From: an uncultured Lachnospiraceae bacterium
GTDB lineage: Bacteria; Bacillota; Clostridia; Lachnospirales; Lachnospiraceae
NCBI GenBank assembly: GCA_930972465.1
Contig: CAKNHF010000018.1
Coordinates: 1 to 59,909 of the forward strand
Reading direction: 5' to 3'
Length of the DNA: 59,909 bases
Part shown: positions 1-7,340 of the stretch, piece by piece
Layout of the letters: every line of letters starts with the position of its first letter
Position numbering within the stretch: the stretch's first letter is position 1
The notes under the pieces: model-generated
The model's input: the letters and a program-made list of their open reading frames with translations, nothing else
Database searches by the model: none
What the model was told of the DNA's origin: nothing
Made by a program: the position numbers and the translations under genes

Positions 1-55
1 GAACCGGTGCATCAGGGTGTTGCAGACCCACGCCTTACCGCTTGGCTACTGCGCC
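1..55 (-). tRNA. tRNA-Cys (GCA), 3' end cut by window edge
   Basis: The minus strand reads as the 5' part of a tRNA-Cys: acceptor strand GGCGCAG, D arm, anticodon loop with CTGCAAC, and the start of the T arm (CACCGGTTC). It matches the complete tRNA-Cys at 12160-12231 except for two substitutions. The last part of the T arm and the 3' acceptor strand lie outside the window. It is the distal member of the transcript that starts from the promoter at 204-232. Confidence 0.85.
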
Positions 56-92
56 ATGATTAAAAAATATGGTATAGATTTGTCAAAGTTCT

Positions 93-158
93 GGCACATA
101 ACTGAGTGGTGTAGTTCTGGTGTTGCAGACCCACGCCTTACCACTTGGCTACTGCGCC
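93..158 (-). pseudogene. Rearranged tRNA-Cys-like element
   Basis: The first 40 nt are identical to the complete tRNA-Cys at 12160-12231, including acceptor strand, D arm and GCA anticodon. After the anticodon loop the sequence is unrelated and has no TTCRA T-loop. The unrelated part still ends in ATGTGCC, which can pair with GGCGCA by six pairs including one G-U, and AACT/AGTT could form a 4-bp T-like stem with a 9-nt loop. Total length would be 66 nt instead of 72, and the discriminator base would be A instead of the U expected for cysteinyl-tRNA synthetase. It is most simply a decayed tRNA-Cys copy; a functional non-canonical tRNA or a tRNA-derived RNA is possible. It lies between a strong promoter and an intact tRNA-Cys. 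Confidence 0.6.
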
Positions 159-165
159 TTATTTA

Positions 166-202
166 CAGAAGATACATAAGCAGTTTACTCATGTATCTTC
201 TG
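166..202. repeat. 12-bp perfect inverted repeat at the tRNA start site
   Basis: Arms CAGAAGATACAT and ATGTATCTTCTG with a 13-nt spacer. The repeat begins two bases after the -10 box of the minus-strand promoter, so it covers the predicted transcription start and the 5' leader of the tRNA transcript. It could be an operator or a 5' hairpin of the precursor RNA. No T-tract follows on either strand, so it is not a simple terminator. Confidence 0.6.
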
Positions 203-203
203 A

Positions 204-232
204 ATTATACCAGAATCAGACGGTTTCGTCAA
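204..232 (-). promoter_or_regulatory. Sigma-A promoter for the tRNA-Cys transcript
   Basis: Minus strand: -35 TTGACG (227-232), 17-bp spacer, perfect -10 TATAAT (204-209). It points at the tRNA-Cys-like element and the partial tRNA-Cys. Start site would be near 197. Confidence 0.75.
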
Positions 233-291
233 TTATTTTTCTTTATAAAACGTTACGGTTCACACTCTGCCCAGGAACCTGAGACTGTTTT

Positions 292-939
292 CTAGGCTCT
301 CTCTTCGCTCCACTCAAGGATCTCGCCGCTGTTGGCATCAATCTCGAAGTCATATTCTCTCTGCTCAAATATGATGTCTCCCTCATATTTGAATCGGCCG
401 TCGTCGCGGTCCAGTTCAATACGGACATCCTGTTCCGCAGCTCCCGGTACCCTTTCCAGCGCAATCTGCATCGCTTCATCCATGCTCACTGCTACATCCG
501 CGCCGCCGGAAGAATTCTGATTTTCCGACGTATTGTTCTGCTCTCCGCCGGACTGTGCTGATCCTTCATTCTGTCCCTGGTTCTGTGTGCTGCTGTCAGA
601 CGCTCTGTATCCTTCATTGATCTCTACATCTGAACTGATAATCGTGCCGTCCGAGGCCAGAACTTCGTAGTCGTATTCCTTCTCGGCCACATCGAACCGG
701 ATCTCGTAGATCTGTCTCCCGTCGTCTCTTTCTTCAGAAACTTTCAGTCTGGTCGTATCCTCTTCGTTTACTCCGGCATCATTCAGAGCAGCCTCCAGAG
801 CCGCGTCCCTTCCTACATCTGCGCCTCCGCTGTTTCCTGCGCCGCTTCCTGCTCCGCTGTTCACAGCATTCCCGCATCCTGCAAACGCTCCCATTACCAT
901 CATTGATACAGCTGCCGCCGCGATATATTTTTTCTTCAT
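292..939 (-). CDS. Lipoprotein with two PepSY domains
   Basis: 215 residues. The N-terminus is a lipoprotein signal with a lipobox ending at GCG (Cys22), followed by a Gly/Ser-rich stretch. Two PepSY-type domains follow, about residues 42-108 and 148-213, separated by a Ser/Gln/Asn-rich linker. Each has the family pattern of an acidic helix (AALEAALNDAG; SMDEAMQIALERV) and a YD-containing strand pair. PepSY proteins are often extracytoplasmic partners or inhibitors of proteases, and in Clostridia they often sit next to two-component systems. It lies downstream of the response regulator and kinase but has its own promoter region with tandem repeats that could bind that regulator, so it is probably the system's target or accessory sensor. 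The molecular role is inferred. Confidence 0.85.
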   Translation of the reverse strand: MKKKYIAAAAVSMMVMGAFAGCGNAVNSGAGSGAGNSGGADVGRDAALEAALNDAGVNEEDTTRLKVSEERDDGRQIYEIRFDVAEKEYDYEVLASDGTIISSDVEINEGYRASDSSTQNQGQNEGSAQSGGEQNNTSENQNSSGGADVAVSMDEAMQIALERVPGAAEQDVRIELDRDDGRFKYEGDIIFEQREYDFEIDANSGEILEWSEERA

Positions 940-998
940 ATCTTTTCTCTCCCTTCATCTCTGTGCGGTTATTTTATGTTGTTTGTTTTGTTGGTATT

Positions 999-1032
999 AA
1001 TATATCCCACAAAGATTAAAGGAAGATTAAAG
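999..1032 (-). promoter_or_regulatory. Tandem 11-bp repeats and -10 box of the PepSY gene
   Basis: Plus strand AAAGATTAAAG (1011-1021) is followed directly by GAAGATTAAAG (1022-1032), so the repeat period is 11 bp, the spacing typical of OmpR/PhoB-family binding sites. On the minus strand the repeats lie just upstream of TATATT (999-1004) and cover the -35 position, where no good -35 hexamer is seen. This suggests activation by the neighbouring OmpR-type regulator. Confidence 0.5.
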
Positions 1033-1046
1033 TTACTCATCTTTTT

Positions 1047-2423
1047 TTAATTTTTTCCGACAGGCAGAACAAACGAGAAAACCGTCCTCTCTCCCGGTAT
1101 GCTCCGGGCCGAAACACTGCCGCCGTGGGCTTCCGCAATCCATTTCACCATGGACAGCCCCAGCCCGGAATGATTTTCCCCGGATCTCGAGGAATCTGCC
1201 CTGTAGAATCTCTCCCAGATCCTCGGCAGATCTTCTTCTGATATGCCGGTCCCGTTGTCTTCCACAGTACCGGTAAACATCTCACCGTCACTGTCCAGAG
1301 TTACCGTCACAGTACTTCCGGTCCCGCTGTAGGCCACTGCATTGGAAATCAGATTGATCAGCATCCGGATATAGAATGTCTCATCAACATATGCCTCGAT
1401 CCCTTCTCTGATGCTGCAGTGTATCTGTATCCCGCTGCCGCTCTCGTCCGCCAGCATCTGCTGCTCCTCGGCTGCCATCTCGGTGAGCTCACTTACATTA
1501 ACCCATTCCCGGTGCAGAGGCTGCCTTCCCTGGTCGGCCCGGGAGAGGAAAAGAAGGTGTGAGATCATCTCCGACATATTCTCCGCCTTGCTGCGTATCA
1601 GACGGATCTGGTCTTTCTGTCTCTCGCTCAGCGTGTCATCTTCCAGGCACGCGCCGCACTGCGCGAGAATCACGCTGACCGGTGTGCGCAGCTCATGAGA
1701 CACATCTGATGTAAACTGCTTTTCTCTCTGAAACACTGCTTCCAGTTCTCCCAGCATCTCATCAAACGTCCCGGCAAGGCTGTAAATCTCGTCCCCGTTC
1801 TTCCCCCGGCCGGGATCAAGCCCGATCCTTCTTGAAAGATCCGCATCTGCCCGGATCTCCTGTACAGTACGTGTAATTCTCTTCACCGGAAGGAGGGTGC
1901 GTCTTGTGAAACGATATCCGATCACCCCCGCCGCCAGGGCCAGCAGCGGGAAGAGGATAAGCGCAAAGCGCACCGTCACATTAAAGCTCTCCTCCGCGTC
2001 TGTCACTGATGTAACCCCCCGGATATACAGCGTGCGCTCATCAGACAGCCGGAATGAAAGATCATACACATACCACTCCTGCTCTCCCTGCCGGATCCTT
2101 CTCATCTCTCCGTCCGAGATCTCCGGCTGTATGTTGAATCCATGGGGCAGTCTTCCGTACAGAAAATACAGATTCTCATCGTACAGGGACAGATATACGT
2201 CTCTTGTAACCGAATAGAAGTCCGAGTCAGGACGGATCTCATCCCCGCGCACTCTGATATCCTCTATGCTCTCCTGCACCCTGTGCTCAAGCTGAGACTG
2301 CGTCGAAGCCAGGATCTCGCGGGTACTCAGCGAAAAGAGAACCGCGAAAACAGCTCCGGTCATCAGGAGCATAAAAAAAGTATAGAGAAGGGTCAGTTTG
2401 AATTTCAGAGACATTCTTTTCAT
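1047..2423 (-). CDS. Two-component sensor histidine kinase
   Basis: 458 residues. Membrane segments at about 9-32 and 151-172 flank an extracellular sensor region of about 120 residues. A HAMP domain (about 173-228) leads to the HisKA helix with phospho-acceptor His243 in SHELRTP, and a HATPase domain with N box (NLISNAVAY), G1 (DNGTGI), F box (RFYR) and G2 (GLGLSMVKW). All catalytic motifs are intact. It starts 3 bp after the response regulator gene, so they are translated together. With the PepSY lipoprotein downstream, the group resembles cell-envelope sensing systems; the signal is unknown. Confidence 0.93.
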   Translation of the reverse strand: MKRMSLKFKLTLLYTFFMLLMTGAVFAVLFSLSTREILASTQSQLEHRVQESIEDIRVRGDEIRPDSDFYSVTRDVYLSLYDENLYFLYGRLPHGFNIQPEISDGEMRRIRQGEQEWYVYDLSFRLSDERTLYIRGVTSVTDAEESFNVTVRFALILFPLLALAAGVIGYRFTRRTLLPVKRITRTVQEIRADADLSRRIGLDPGRGKNGDEIYSLAGTFDEMLGELEAVFQREKQFTSDVSHELRTPVSVILAQCGACLEDDTLSERQKDQIRLIRSKAENMSEMISHLLFLSRADQGRQPLHREWVNVSELTEMAAEEQQMLADESGSGIQIHCSIREGIEAYVDETFYIRMLINLISNAVAYSGTGSTVTVTLDSDGEMFTGTVEDNGTGISEEDLPRIWERFYRADSSRSGENHSGLGLSMVKWIAEAHGGSVSARSIPGERTVFSFVLPVGKN

Positions 2424-2426
2424 TCT

Positions 2427-3095
2427 TTACTCCTTCAGGACATAGCCTGCGCCGCGCACCGTATGAATCAGTTTTGTTTCGCGGCCGTCATCGATCTTTT
2501 TGCGCAGATACCTTATATATACATCGATCACATTGGAACTCCCCATGTAATCGTAGTTCCACAGATGCTGTTCCAGACGGTCTCTCGACAGCACCGTACC
2601 GGCATTCTGAACCATGTACCGTAGAAGAGCAAACTCTTTTCCCGACAGTTTAACCTCCTCGCCGTCCCTGAGCACCTGATGCGTATCCATGTGAACCTCC
2701 AGCCCTCCCACCCGGTAGCAGGTCTTAGGCGTCTCCGCCGGCTTTCTCAGAAGGACCCGTATCCTGGCAGAAAGCTCCTCGTACGCAAACGGTTTCACCA
2801 GATAATCATTGGCGCCCGCATCCAGACCGCTGACCCGGTCCTCTATGCTGTCGCGGGCTGTGAGAAGGATAACCGGTGTGTTGATCTTCTTCTGTCTGAT
2901 CTTTTTCAGAACGGTCAGCCCGTCCATTCCCGGCATCATGATATCCAGCACCGCTGCGTCATATTCTGCGCTCTCCAGATACTCCAGCGCTTCCGTTCCG
3001 CTGTGACAGGAATCTACACTGTAATGTTCCGCTTCCAGACTTGAAGTCAGAATCCGGTTCAGATCCCGCTCATCTTCAGCGACTAATATTCTCAT
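2427..3095 (-). CDS. OmpR/PhoB-family response regulator
   Basis: 222 residues: receiver domain (about 1-115) with acidic pocket Glu7/Asp8, phospho-acceptor Asp51 in LDIMMPG and the conserved Lys of LVKPF, followed by a winged-helix DNA-binding domain (about 125-220) ending in RTVRGAGYVL. It is first in the operon, behind a good promoter, and is the cognate partner of the kinase that follows. The repeats in front of the PepSY gene are a candidate target. Confidence 0.95.
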   Translation of the reverse strand: MRILVAEDERDLNRILTSSLEAEHYSVDSCHSGTEALEYLESAEYDAAVLDIMMPGMDGLTVLKKIRQKKINTPVILLTARDSIEDRVSGLDAGANDYLVKPFAYEELSARIRVLLRKPAETPKTCYRVGGLEVHMDTHQVLRDGEEVKLSGKEFALLRYMVQNAGTVLSRDRLEQHLWNYDYMGSSNVIDVYIRYLRKKIDDGRETKLIHTVRGAGYVLKE

Positions 3096-3118
3096 TCACA
3101 TCATCTCCTTGTGCTCTC

Positions 3119-3147
3119 AGTATAAATTACGGTTCTTTCATTGTAAA
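3119..3147 (-). promoter_or_regulatory. Promoter of the response regulator-kinase operon
   Basis: Minus strand -35 TTTACA (3142-3147), 17-bp spacer, -10 TATACT (3119-3124), followed by a short leader and an AAGGAG ribosome site in front of the regulator gene. Confidence 0.65.
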
Positions 3148-3176
3148 GTTTGCAATTCGTTTCCGTTTCAGGCTTC

Positions 3177-3404
3177 AAGACTCGCTCGCGAGTCTTGGCG
3201 CGGGATTCGGGTCGGCATCAGCCGACATAATGCTTCTCCGAATCCCTGCGCTCTTCGTTCCACTACGGTCGGCGCTAAGCGAACGTCCCCCGGACGTTCA
3301 GCGCCCTCGCGGAGCTTTTATCAGATGGGGGATTGACACCCGCCATTGATACATATTTTCCTCCCCGCCTGTAGAGGCGGGAGTCTTCCCCCATCTGATA
3401 AAAG
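3177..3404. repeat. GC-rich multi-stem palindromic element
   Basis: The gap between the response regulator and the permease (3096-3551, about 450 bp) carries five consecutive or nested inverted repeats: 3177-3184/3189-3196 (8 bp); 3198-3210/3238-3251 (13 bp, one bulge) enclosing 3211-3216/3221-3226; 3271-3276/3300-3305 enclosing 3281-3288/3292-3299; and an 18-bp perfect pair 3315-3332/3387-3404 enclosing the hairpin 3364-3370/3375-3381. No reading frame fits it. It could be a mobile palindromic element such as an IS200/IS605-derived non-autonomous copy, or a structured RNA. No transposase gene is near. Confidence 0.65.
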
Positions 3405-3446
3405 CCGCCGAGTCACAAATCATGGGGGTTTCCTTTTATTTTCTCC

Positions 3447-3476
3447 TTGACACTTTATCTCTCTCCACGATAACAT
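3447..3476 (+). promoter_or_regulatory. Candidate promoter of the amino-acid permease
   Basis: Perfect -35 TTGACA (3447-3452) with a weak -10 (TAACAT, 3471-3476, 18-bp spacer). It is located between the palindromic element and the permease ribosome site. Confidence 0.4.
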
Positions 3477-3551
3477 AGAGACACCGTCTGACCCGGATTT
3501 ATCAAAAATCCTGTCAGAATCATAAATAATCACATGAGAGGAGAGTTCACA

Positions 3552-4949
3552 ATGAACAAAAGCAACGAAAAGAAAATCCTCTGGTACAACCTTGCTTTCA
3601 TGGCATTTTCCACCGTCTGGGGGTTCGGAAACGTCATCAACGGCTTCTCCGAATACGGCGGCCTGAAAGCGATCGTATCCTGGATTATCCTGTTTGCACT
3701 GTATTTCATTCCCTACGCTCTGATGGTCGGCGAGCTGGGAAGTACTTTCAAAAACGAAGGCGGGGGCGTCAGCTCCTGGATCCATGAGACCATCGGACCC
3801 GGAATGGCGTACATGGCCGGATGGACTTACTGGGTCGTCCATATGCCCTACATTTCCCAGAAGCCGAACTCATCCGTGATCGCGGCAAGCTGGGCGTTTT
3901 TCCGCGATTCCCGTGCCAGCGGAATGAACACGCGGATTATGGCTGTCATCTGCCTTGTCCTGTTTCTCTTCGCGGTATGGCTCGCTTCCAGAGGACTGGG
4001 CGTTCTGAAGAAACTGACCGCTCTGGCAGGTTCTACCATGTTTATCATGTCCCTGCTCTTTATCCTCATGATGCTGGCGGCGCCGGCGATCACGGGAGCA
4101 AACGTGCTGGACATCGAATGGTCTGTCGACACGTTCATGCCCACATTCGACGGAAAGTTCTTCCTGAATCTTTCCATCCTGGTATTTGCGGTCGGCGGAT
4201 GTGAGAAGATCTCGCCCTATGTCAATAAAATGAAAGATCCCTCAAAGGATTTCGCAAAAGGTATGATCGCCCTCGCCACAATGGTGGCGGTCTGCGCTGT
4301 GCTCGGAACCATTGCTCTGGGAATGATGTTCGATTCCAACAATATTCCTGAGGATCTTATGACAAACGGCGCTTACTACGCATTCCAGACACTGGGTGAA
4401 TACTACCATGTAGGCGATCTCTTTGTCGTAATCTACGCAGTAGTGAACCTGATCAGCCAGTTCTCCGTCATGGTTCTTTCCATCGACGCGCCGCTGCGTA
4501 TGCTGCTTGACAGCGCGGATGAAAGATACATCCCGAAATCACTCTTCAAGCAGAACAAATACGGAACATATACGAACGGCCACAAACTGGTCACTGTCAT
4601 TGTCTCCATCCTGATCATTGTTCCCGTGTTGGGTATCGAAAACGTGGACGCACTGGTAAAATGGCTTGTCAAGGTAAACTCCGTGTGCATGCCGCTGCGC
4701 TACCTCTGGGTATTTGTCGCATACATTGCGCTCAAGAAAGCCGGAGAAAAGTTTTCTGCCGAATACCGTTTTGTCAAAGGCCGTACACTGGGCATGATCC
4801 TCGGCGGATGGTGCTTCCTGGTCACGGCATTCGCATGTATCCTGGGTATCTGGTCGGATGATCCCTTCCAGCTTGTACTCAACATCGTGACACCGTTCGT
4901 CCTTATCGGACTCGGGTTTATCATGCCGGTCATCGCAAAAAGAAAATAA
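3552..4949 (+). CDS. APC-superfamily amino-acid permease (YjeM/GadC-like)
   Basis: 465 residues with about 12 predicted membrane segments and a short cytoplasmic tail. The first segment has the APC signature region (STVWGFGNVINGF) and the next includes PYALMVGELG with GGGVSSWI, as in the YjeM/glutamate-GABA antiporter branch. It probably moves an amino acid across the cytoplasmic membrane; the substrate cannot be read from the sequence. The start at 3552 is preferred over an upstream in-frame ATG because AGGAGAG lies 6 bases before it. The aminopeptidase gene follows after a strong hairpin, which suggests joint peptide and amino-acid use. Confidence 0.88.
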   Translation: MNKSNEKKILWYNLAFMAFSTVWGFGNVINGFSEYGGLKAIVSWIILFALYFIPYALMVGELGSTFKNEGGGVSSWIHETIGPGMAYMAGWTYWVVHMPYISQKPNSSVIAASWAFFRDSRASGMNTRIMAVICLVLFLFAVWLASRGLGVLKKLTALAGSTMFIMSLLFILMMLAAPAITGANVLDIEWSVDTFMPTFDGKFFLNLSILVFAVGGCEKISPYVNKMKDPSKDFAKGMIALATMVAVCAVLGTIALGMMFDSNNIPEDLMTNGAYYAFQTLGEYYHVGDLFVVIYAVVNLISQFSVMVLSIDAPLRMLLDSADERYIPKSLFKQNKYGTYTNGHKLVTVIVSILIIVPVLGIENVDALVKWLVKVNSVCMPLRYLWVFVAYIALKKAGEKFSAEYRFVKGRTLGMILGGWCFLVTAFACILGIWSDDPFQLVLNIVTPFVLIGLGFIMPVIAKRK

Positions 4950-4953
4950 TTTT

Positions 4954-5003
4954 CATTGGGGTCAGGCCCCTTTGCAGAATTGCAAAGGGGCCTGACCCCA
5001 ATG
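4954..5003. terminator. 23-bp perfect hairpin between permease and aminopeptidase
   Basis: Perfect inverted repeat with 23-bp arms and loop GAAT; the arms contain GGGGTCAGGCCCC. It starts four bases after the permease stop. There is no clear T-tract after it on the plus strand, so it may be a dispersed palindromic repeat acting as a terminator or mRNA-stabilising stem. Confidence 0.7.
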
Positions 5004-5037
5004 AGCACCATTGTACAAAATCGGAGGACAATTCACC

Positions 5038-6312
5038 ATGTATAATGAAATTTCCAAACAACTCATTGAATTTATTGAAAAGAGTCCCACCTGCTTTCAT
5101 GCAGTGCAGACCATGTCGGAGATGCTCAAAGACGAGGGATTTACGGAGTTAAGAGAAAACCGGAAATGGAAGATCGAAAACGGGGGCAAGTATTTCGTAA
5201 CCCGAAACGGCTCATCCCTGATCGCGTTTACGATCCCGGAACAGGAGATGAAGGGCATGCGTATCATGGCAAGCCACAGCGATTCTCCTTCTTTCAAGAT
5301 CAAGGAAAACCCGGAGATGGAGGCGGACGGACATTATATAAAGCTGAATGTAGAACGCTACGGCGGGATGCTCTGCGCTCCGTGGTTCGACCGTCCTCTC
5401 TCGGTAGCCGGGCGAGTGATCGTCCGGGACGGAGAGCCCGGTACATTCCGGTCTATCCTGGTCAATGTGGACCGGAATCTTGTGATGATCCCCAACCTCG
5501 CCATCCACATGAACCGTGAAGTAAACGACGGCTATAAATACAACGCTCAGAAAGATATGCTTCCCCTCTACGGAGACATTACCGCAAAGGAAACTTTTAT
5601 GAAGACCATCGCGGAATCCGCCGGAGTGAACCCGGAAGATATTCTCGGACATGATCTCTTCCTCTACAACCGGCAGCGCGCCAGCATCTGGGGCGCATCG
5701 GGAGAATTCCTCTCCTCGGGCCGTCTGGATGACCTGCAGTGCGCCTTCTCCTCCCTGAAAGGATTCCTCTCAGGAGAGAAAAAAGAATATATGGCCGTCC
5801 ACTGTGTCCTGGATAATGAAGAAGTAGGAAGCGGCACAAAACAGGGCGCCGCGTCCACCTTCCTGTACGACACCCTGACGCGCGCTCACGAAAGCCTCGG
5901 TTTTTCCCGTGAAGATTATCTGATTCATCTGGCAGACAGTTTCATGGTCTCCGCGGACAATGCGCACGCCGTACACCCCAACCACACAGACAAGGCTGAT
6001 CCCGTGAACCGGCCCTGCTTAAACGGCGGGATTGTGATCAAATTCAACGCCAATCAGAAGTACTGCACCGACGGTGTGTCCGCCGCCATATTCCGCGATA
6101 TCTGCAGTGCGGCCGGCGTACCGGTACAGACCTTTGTAAACCGATCCGACATGTCCGGAGGATCCACCCTGGGAAATATTTCCAACACGCAGGTGGCTCT
6201 CAACACTGTGGATATCGGTCTTCCCCAGCTGGCCATGCACTCCCCCTATGAAACAGCAGGTGTGAAAGATACCGGATATCTCGTGAAAGCTGCGGCGGAG
6301 CTCTTCCGCTGA
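5038..6312 (+). CDS. apeB: M18-family aminopeptidase
   Basis: 424 residues from the ATG preceded by GGAGG (an upstream TTG is less likely). The M18 metallopeptidase signatures are present: zinc-ligand His in MASHSDSPSFK, the Asp-containing SSGRLDDLQCAF region, the catalytic/ligand glutamates in DNEEVGSGTKQGA, and the C-terminal ligand His near PQLAMHSPYE. SADNAHAVHPN is also typical. The length fits the bacterial family. These enzymes are cytosolic, dodecameric and remove N-terminal residues from peptides. Its position after a permease fits amino-acid scavenging. Confidence 0.92.
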   Translation: MYNEISKQLIEFIEKSPTCFHAVQTMSEMLKDEGFTELRENRKWKIENGGKYFVTRNGSSLIAFTIPEQEMKGMRIMASHSDSPSFKIKENPEMEADGHYIKLNVERYGGMLCAPWFDRPLSVAGRVIVRDGEPGTFRSILVNVDRNLVMIPNLAIHMNREVNDGYKYNAQKDMLPLYGDITAKETFMKTIAESAGVNPEDILGHDLFLYNRQRASIWGASGEFLSSGRLDDLQCAFSSLKGFLSGEKKEYMAVHCVLDNEEVGSGTKQGAASTFLYDTLTRAHESLGFSREDYLIHLADSFMVSADNAHAVHPNHTDKADPVNRPCLNGGIVIKFNANQKYCTDGVSAAIFRDICSAAGVPVQTFVNRSDMSGGSTLGNISNTQVALNTVDIGLPQLAMHSPYETAGVKDTGYLVKAAAELFR

Positions 6313-6336
6313 ATAACCGGCCATGCTGATATATAG

Positions 6337-6383
6337 AATACCGGGAAAACCGAATCCTCAGAGATTCAGTTTTTCCCGGTATT
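6337..6383. terminator. Bidirectional terminator overlapping the next gene's end
   Basis: Arms AATACCGGGAAAA (6337-6349) and TTTTCCCGGTATT (6371-6383) followed by more T on the plus strand, with an inner GAATC/GATTC stem. It ends the plus-strand aminopeptidase transcript. The same hairpin contains the last codons and stop of the minus-strand SGNH gene, so it serves both convergent units. Confidence 0.8.
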
Positions 6384-7305
6384 TTTTCTCCATCTGATCC
6401 CAGTCCGCATACTTCGGATCCCCTCTGTGGTCCGGAAGATCATAATTTTCTTTTAAATATTTTCCCATATACGCTGTTACTTTCTGAGCCCCGTACACAT
6501 TCAGATGATCCCCTTTATCGTAACTGTCCTGCTTCCAGTCTATGCCAATCTCCTTCGTCTTAAGATTGAGATCAATATAGGGAAGACCTTGTGCATCGGC
6601 ATATTCCTGGAGGGCATTATGTTTTCTGTAATTATAATTTTTCGGGGAGGGAGCGCTCATCAGGACGAGAGAGATGTCATTCTTCCTGCAGAGTTCCGTG
6701 ATCTTCTCCATATAGATCCGGGCAAATTCCGGAATCTCCTGTCTCTCTGTCGTCTCTTTCATATACTCTTCTCCGTCACAGGGATCTACCGCATTGCGTA
6801 TCATAAATCCCTTATAATCGTCTTCCGTATTCTTCTGACCGTCAAAAATCATCTTCCACAGACTGTGATACCGGAACACCGGCATATAATACCGAAGAGG
6901 CTCCGCAAAACACGTCTGCAGATTTCTGAAGAATCCGGGATCCCGGAACATTACATTTGTCTCCAGGATGACTGCTTTCGGGCTCTGTGTCTGCAGCGCT
7001 TTCTTAAGCATGTAATACGTCTCCTGAATGCGCTGTCCGCTCTGTCCGCAGACATATGCCGATACGCCGCTCTCTCCCCACAGTTCCATCGGAGACATGG
7101 AGGTATGACTCTCACTGTCCCCGAGGATGAGAAGGTCTACTGTATTTTCAGGTTCCGCCGAAATCTTTGCCACCGTATGGTTTCTCCCCGGCACACTGTC
7201 CGCCATATCCTCCGCCAGCCTGTCCGTCCAGACAGAGCATGCCCACAGCAGGACTCCGAGTATAAGGAAAAAAGCCGTACATCGTCTTAATATTTTCATC
7301 TTCAT
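6358..7305 (-). CDS. SGNH-fold, DltD-like membrane protein
   Basis: 315 residues. An N-terminal membrane anchor (about 7-25) precedes an extracellular SGNH-hydrolase-like domain with the nucleophile block LILGDSESH (about 57-65) and the C-terminal block GDHLNVYGAQKVT that supplies the Asp-x-x-His type dyad. DltD and AlgJ/AlgX-type proteins share this plan and work with an MBOAT protein in moving acyl groups to a cell-surface polymer. It is the last gene of the dlt-like operon, 35 bp after the MBOAT gene. Its coding end forms a terminator stem. The true polymer acceptor is unknown. Confidence 0.8.
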   Translation of the reverse strand: MKMKILRRCTAFFLILGVLLWACSVWTDRLAEDMADSVPGRNHTVAKISAEPENTVDLLILGDSESHTSMSPMELWGESGVSAYVCGQSGQRIQETYYMLKKALQTQSPKAVILETNVMFRDPGFFRNLQTCFAEPLRYYMPVFRYHSLWKMIFDGQKNTEDDYKGFMIRNAVDPCDGEEYMKETTERQEIPEFARIYMEKITELCRKNDISLVLMSAPSPKNYNYRKHNALQEYADAQGLPYIDLNLKTKEIGIDWKQDSYDKGDHLNVYGAQKVTAYMGKYLKENYDLPDHRGDPKYADWDQMEKKYREKLNL

Positions 7306-7340
7306 ACTGTCACCTCAAATCCTCACTTTCTTCACCCGTC

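Noticed and set aside
160-240. T-box riboswitch before the tRNA-Cys genes
   Set aside because: T-boxes control synthetase or amino-acid genes; there is no T-box sequence, and the region is a plain promoter with an inverted repeat.
3177-3404. Confirmed IS200/IS605 insertion
   Set aside because: The stems are suggestive, but no tnpA or tnpB reading frame or target sequence can be shown from the window alone.
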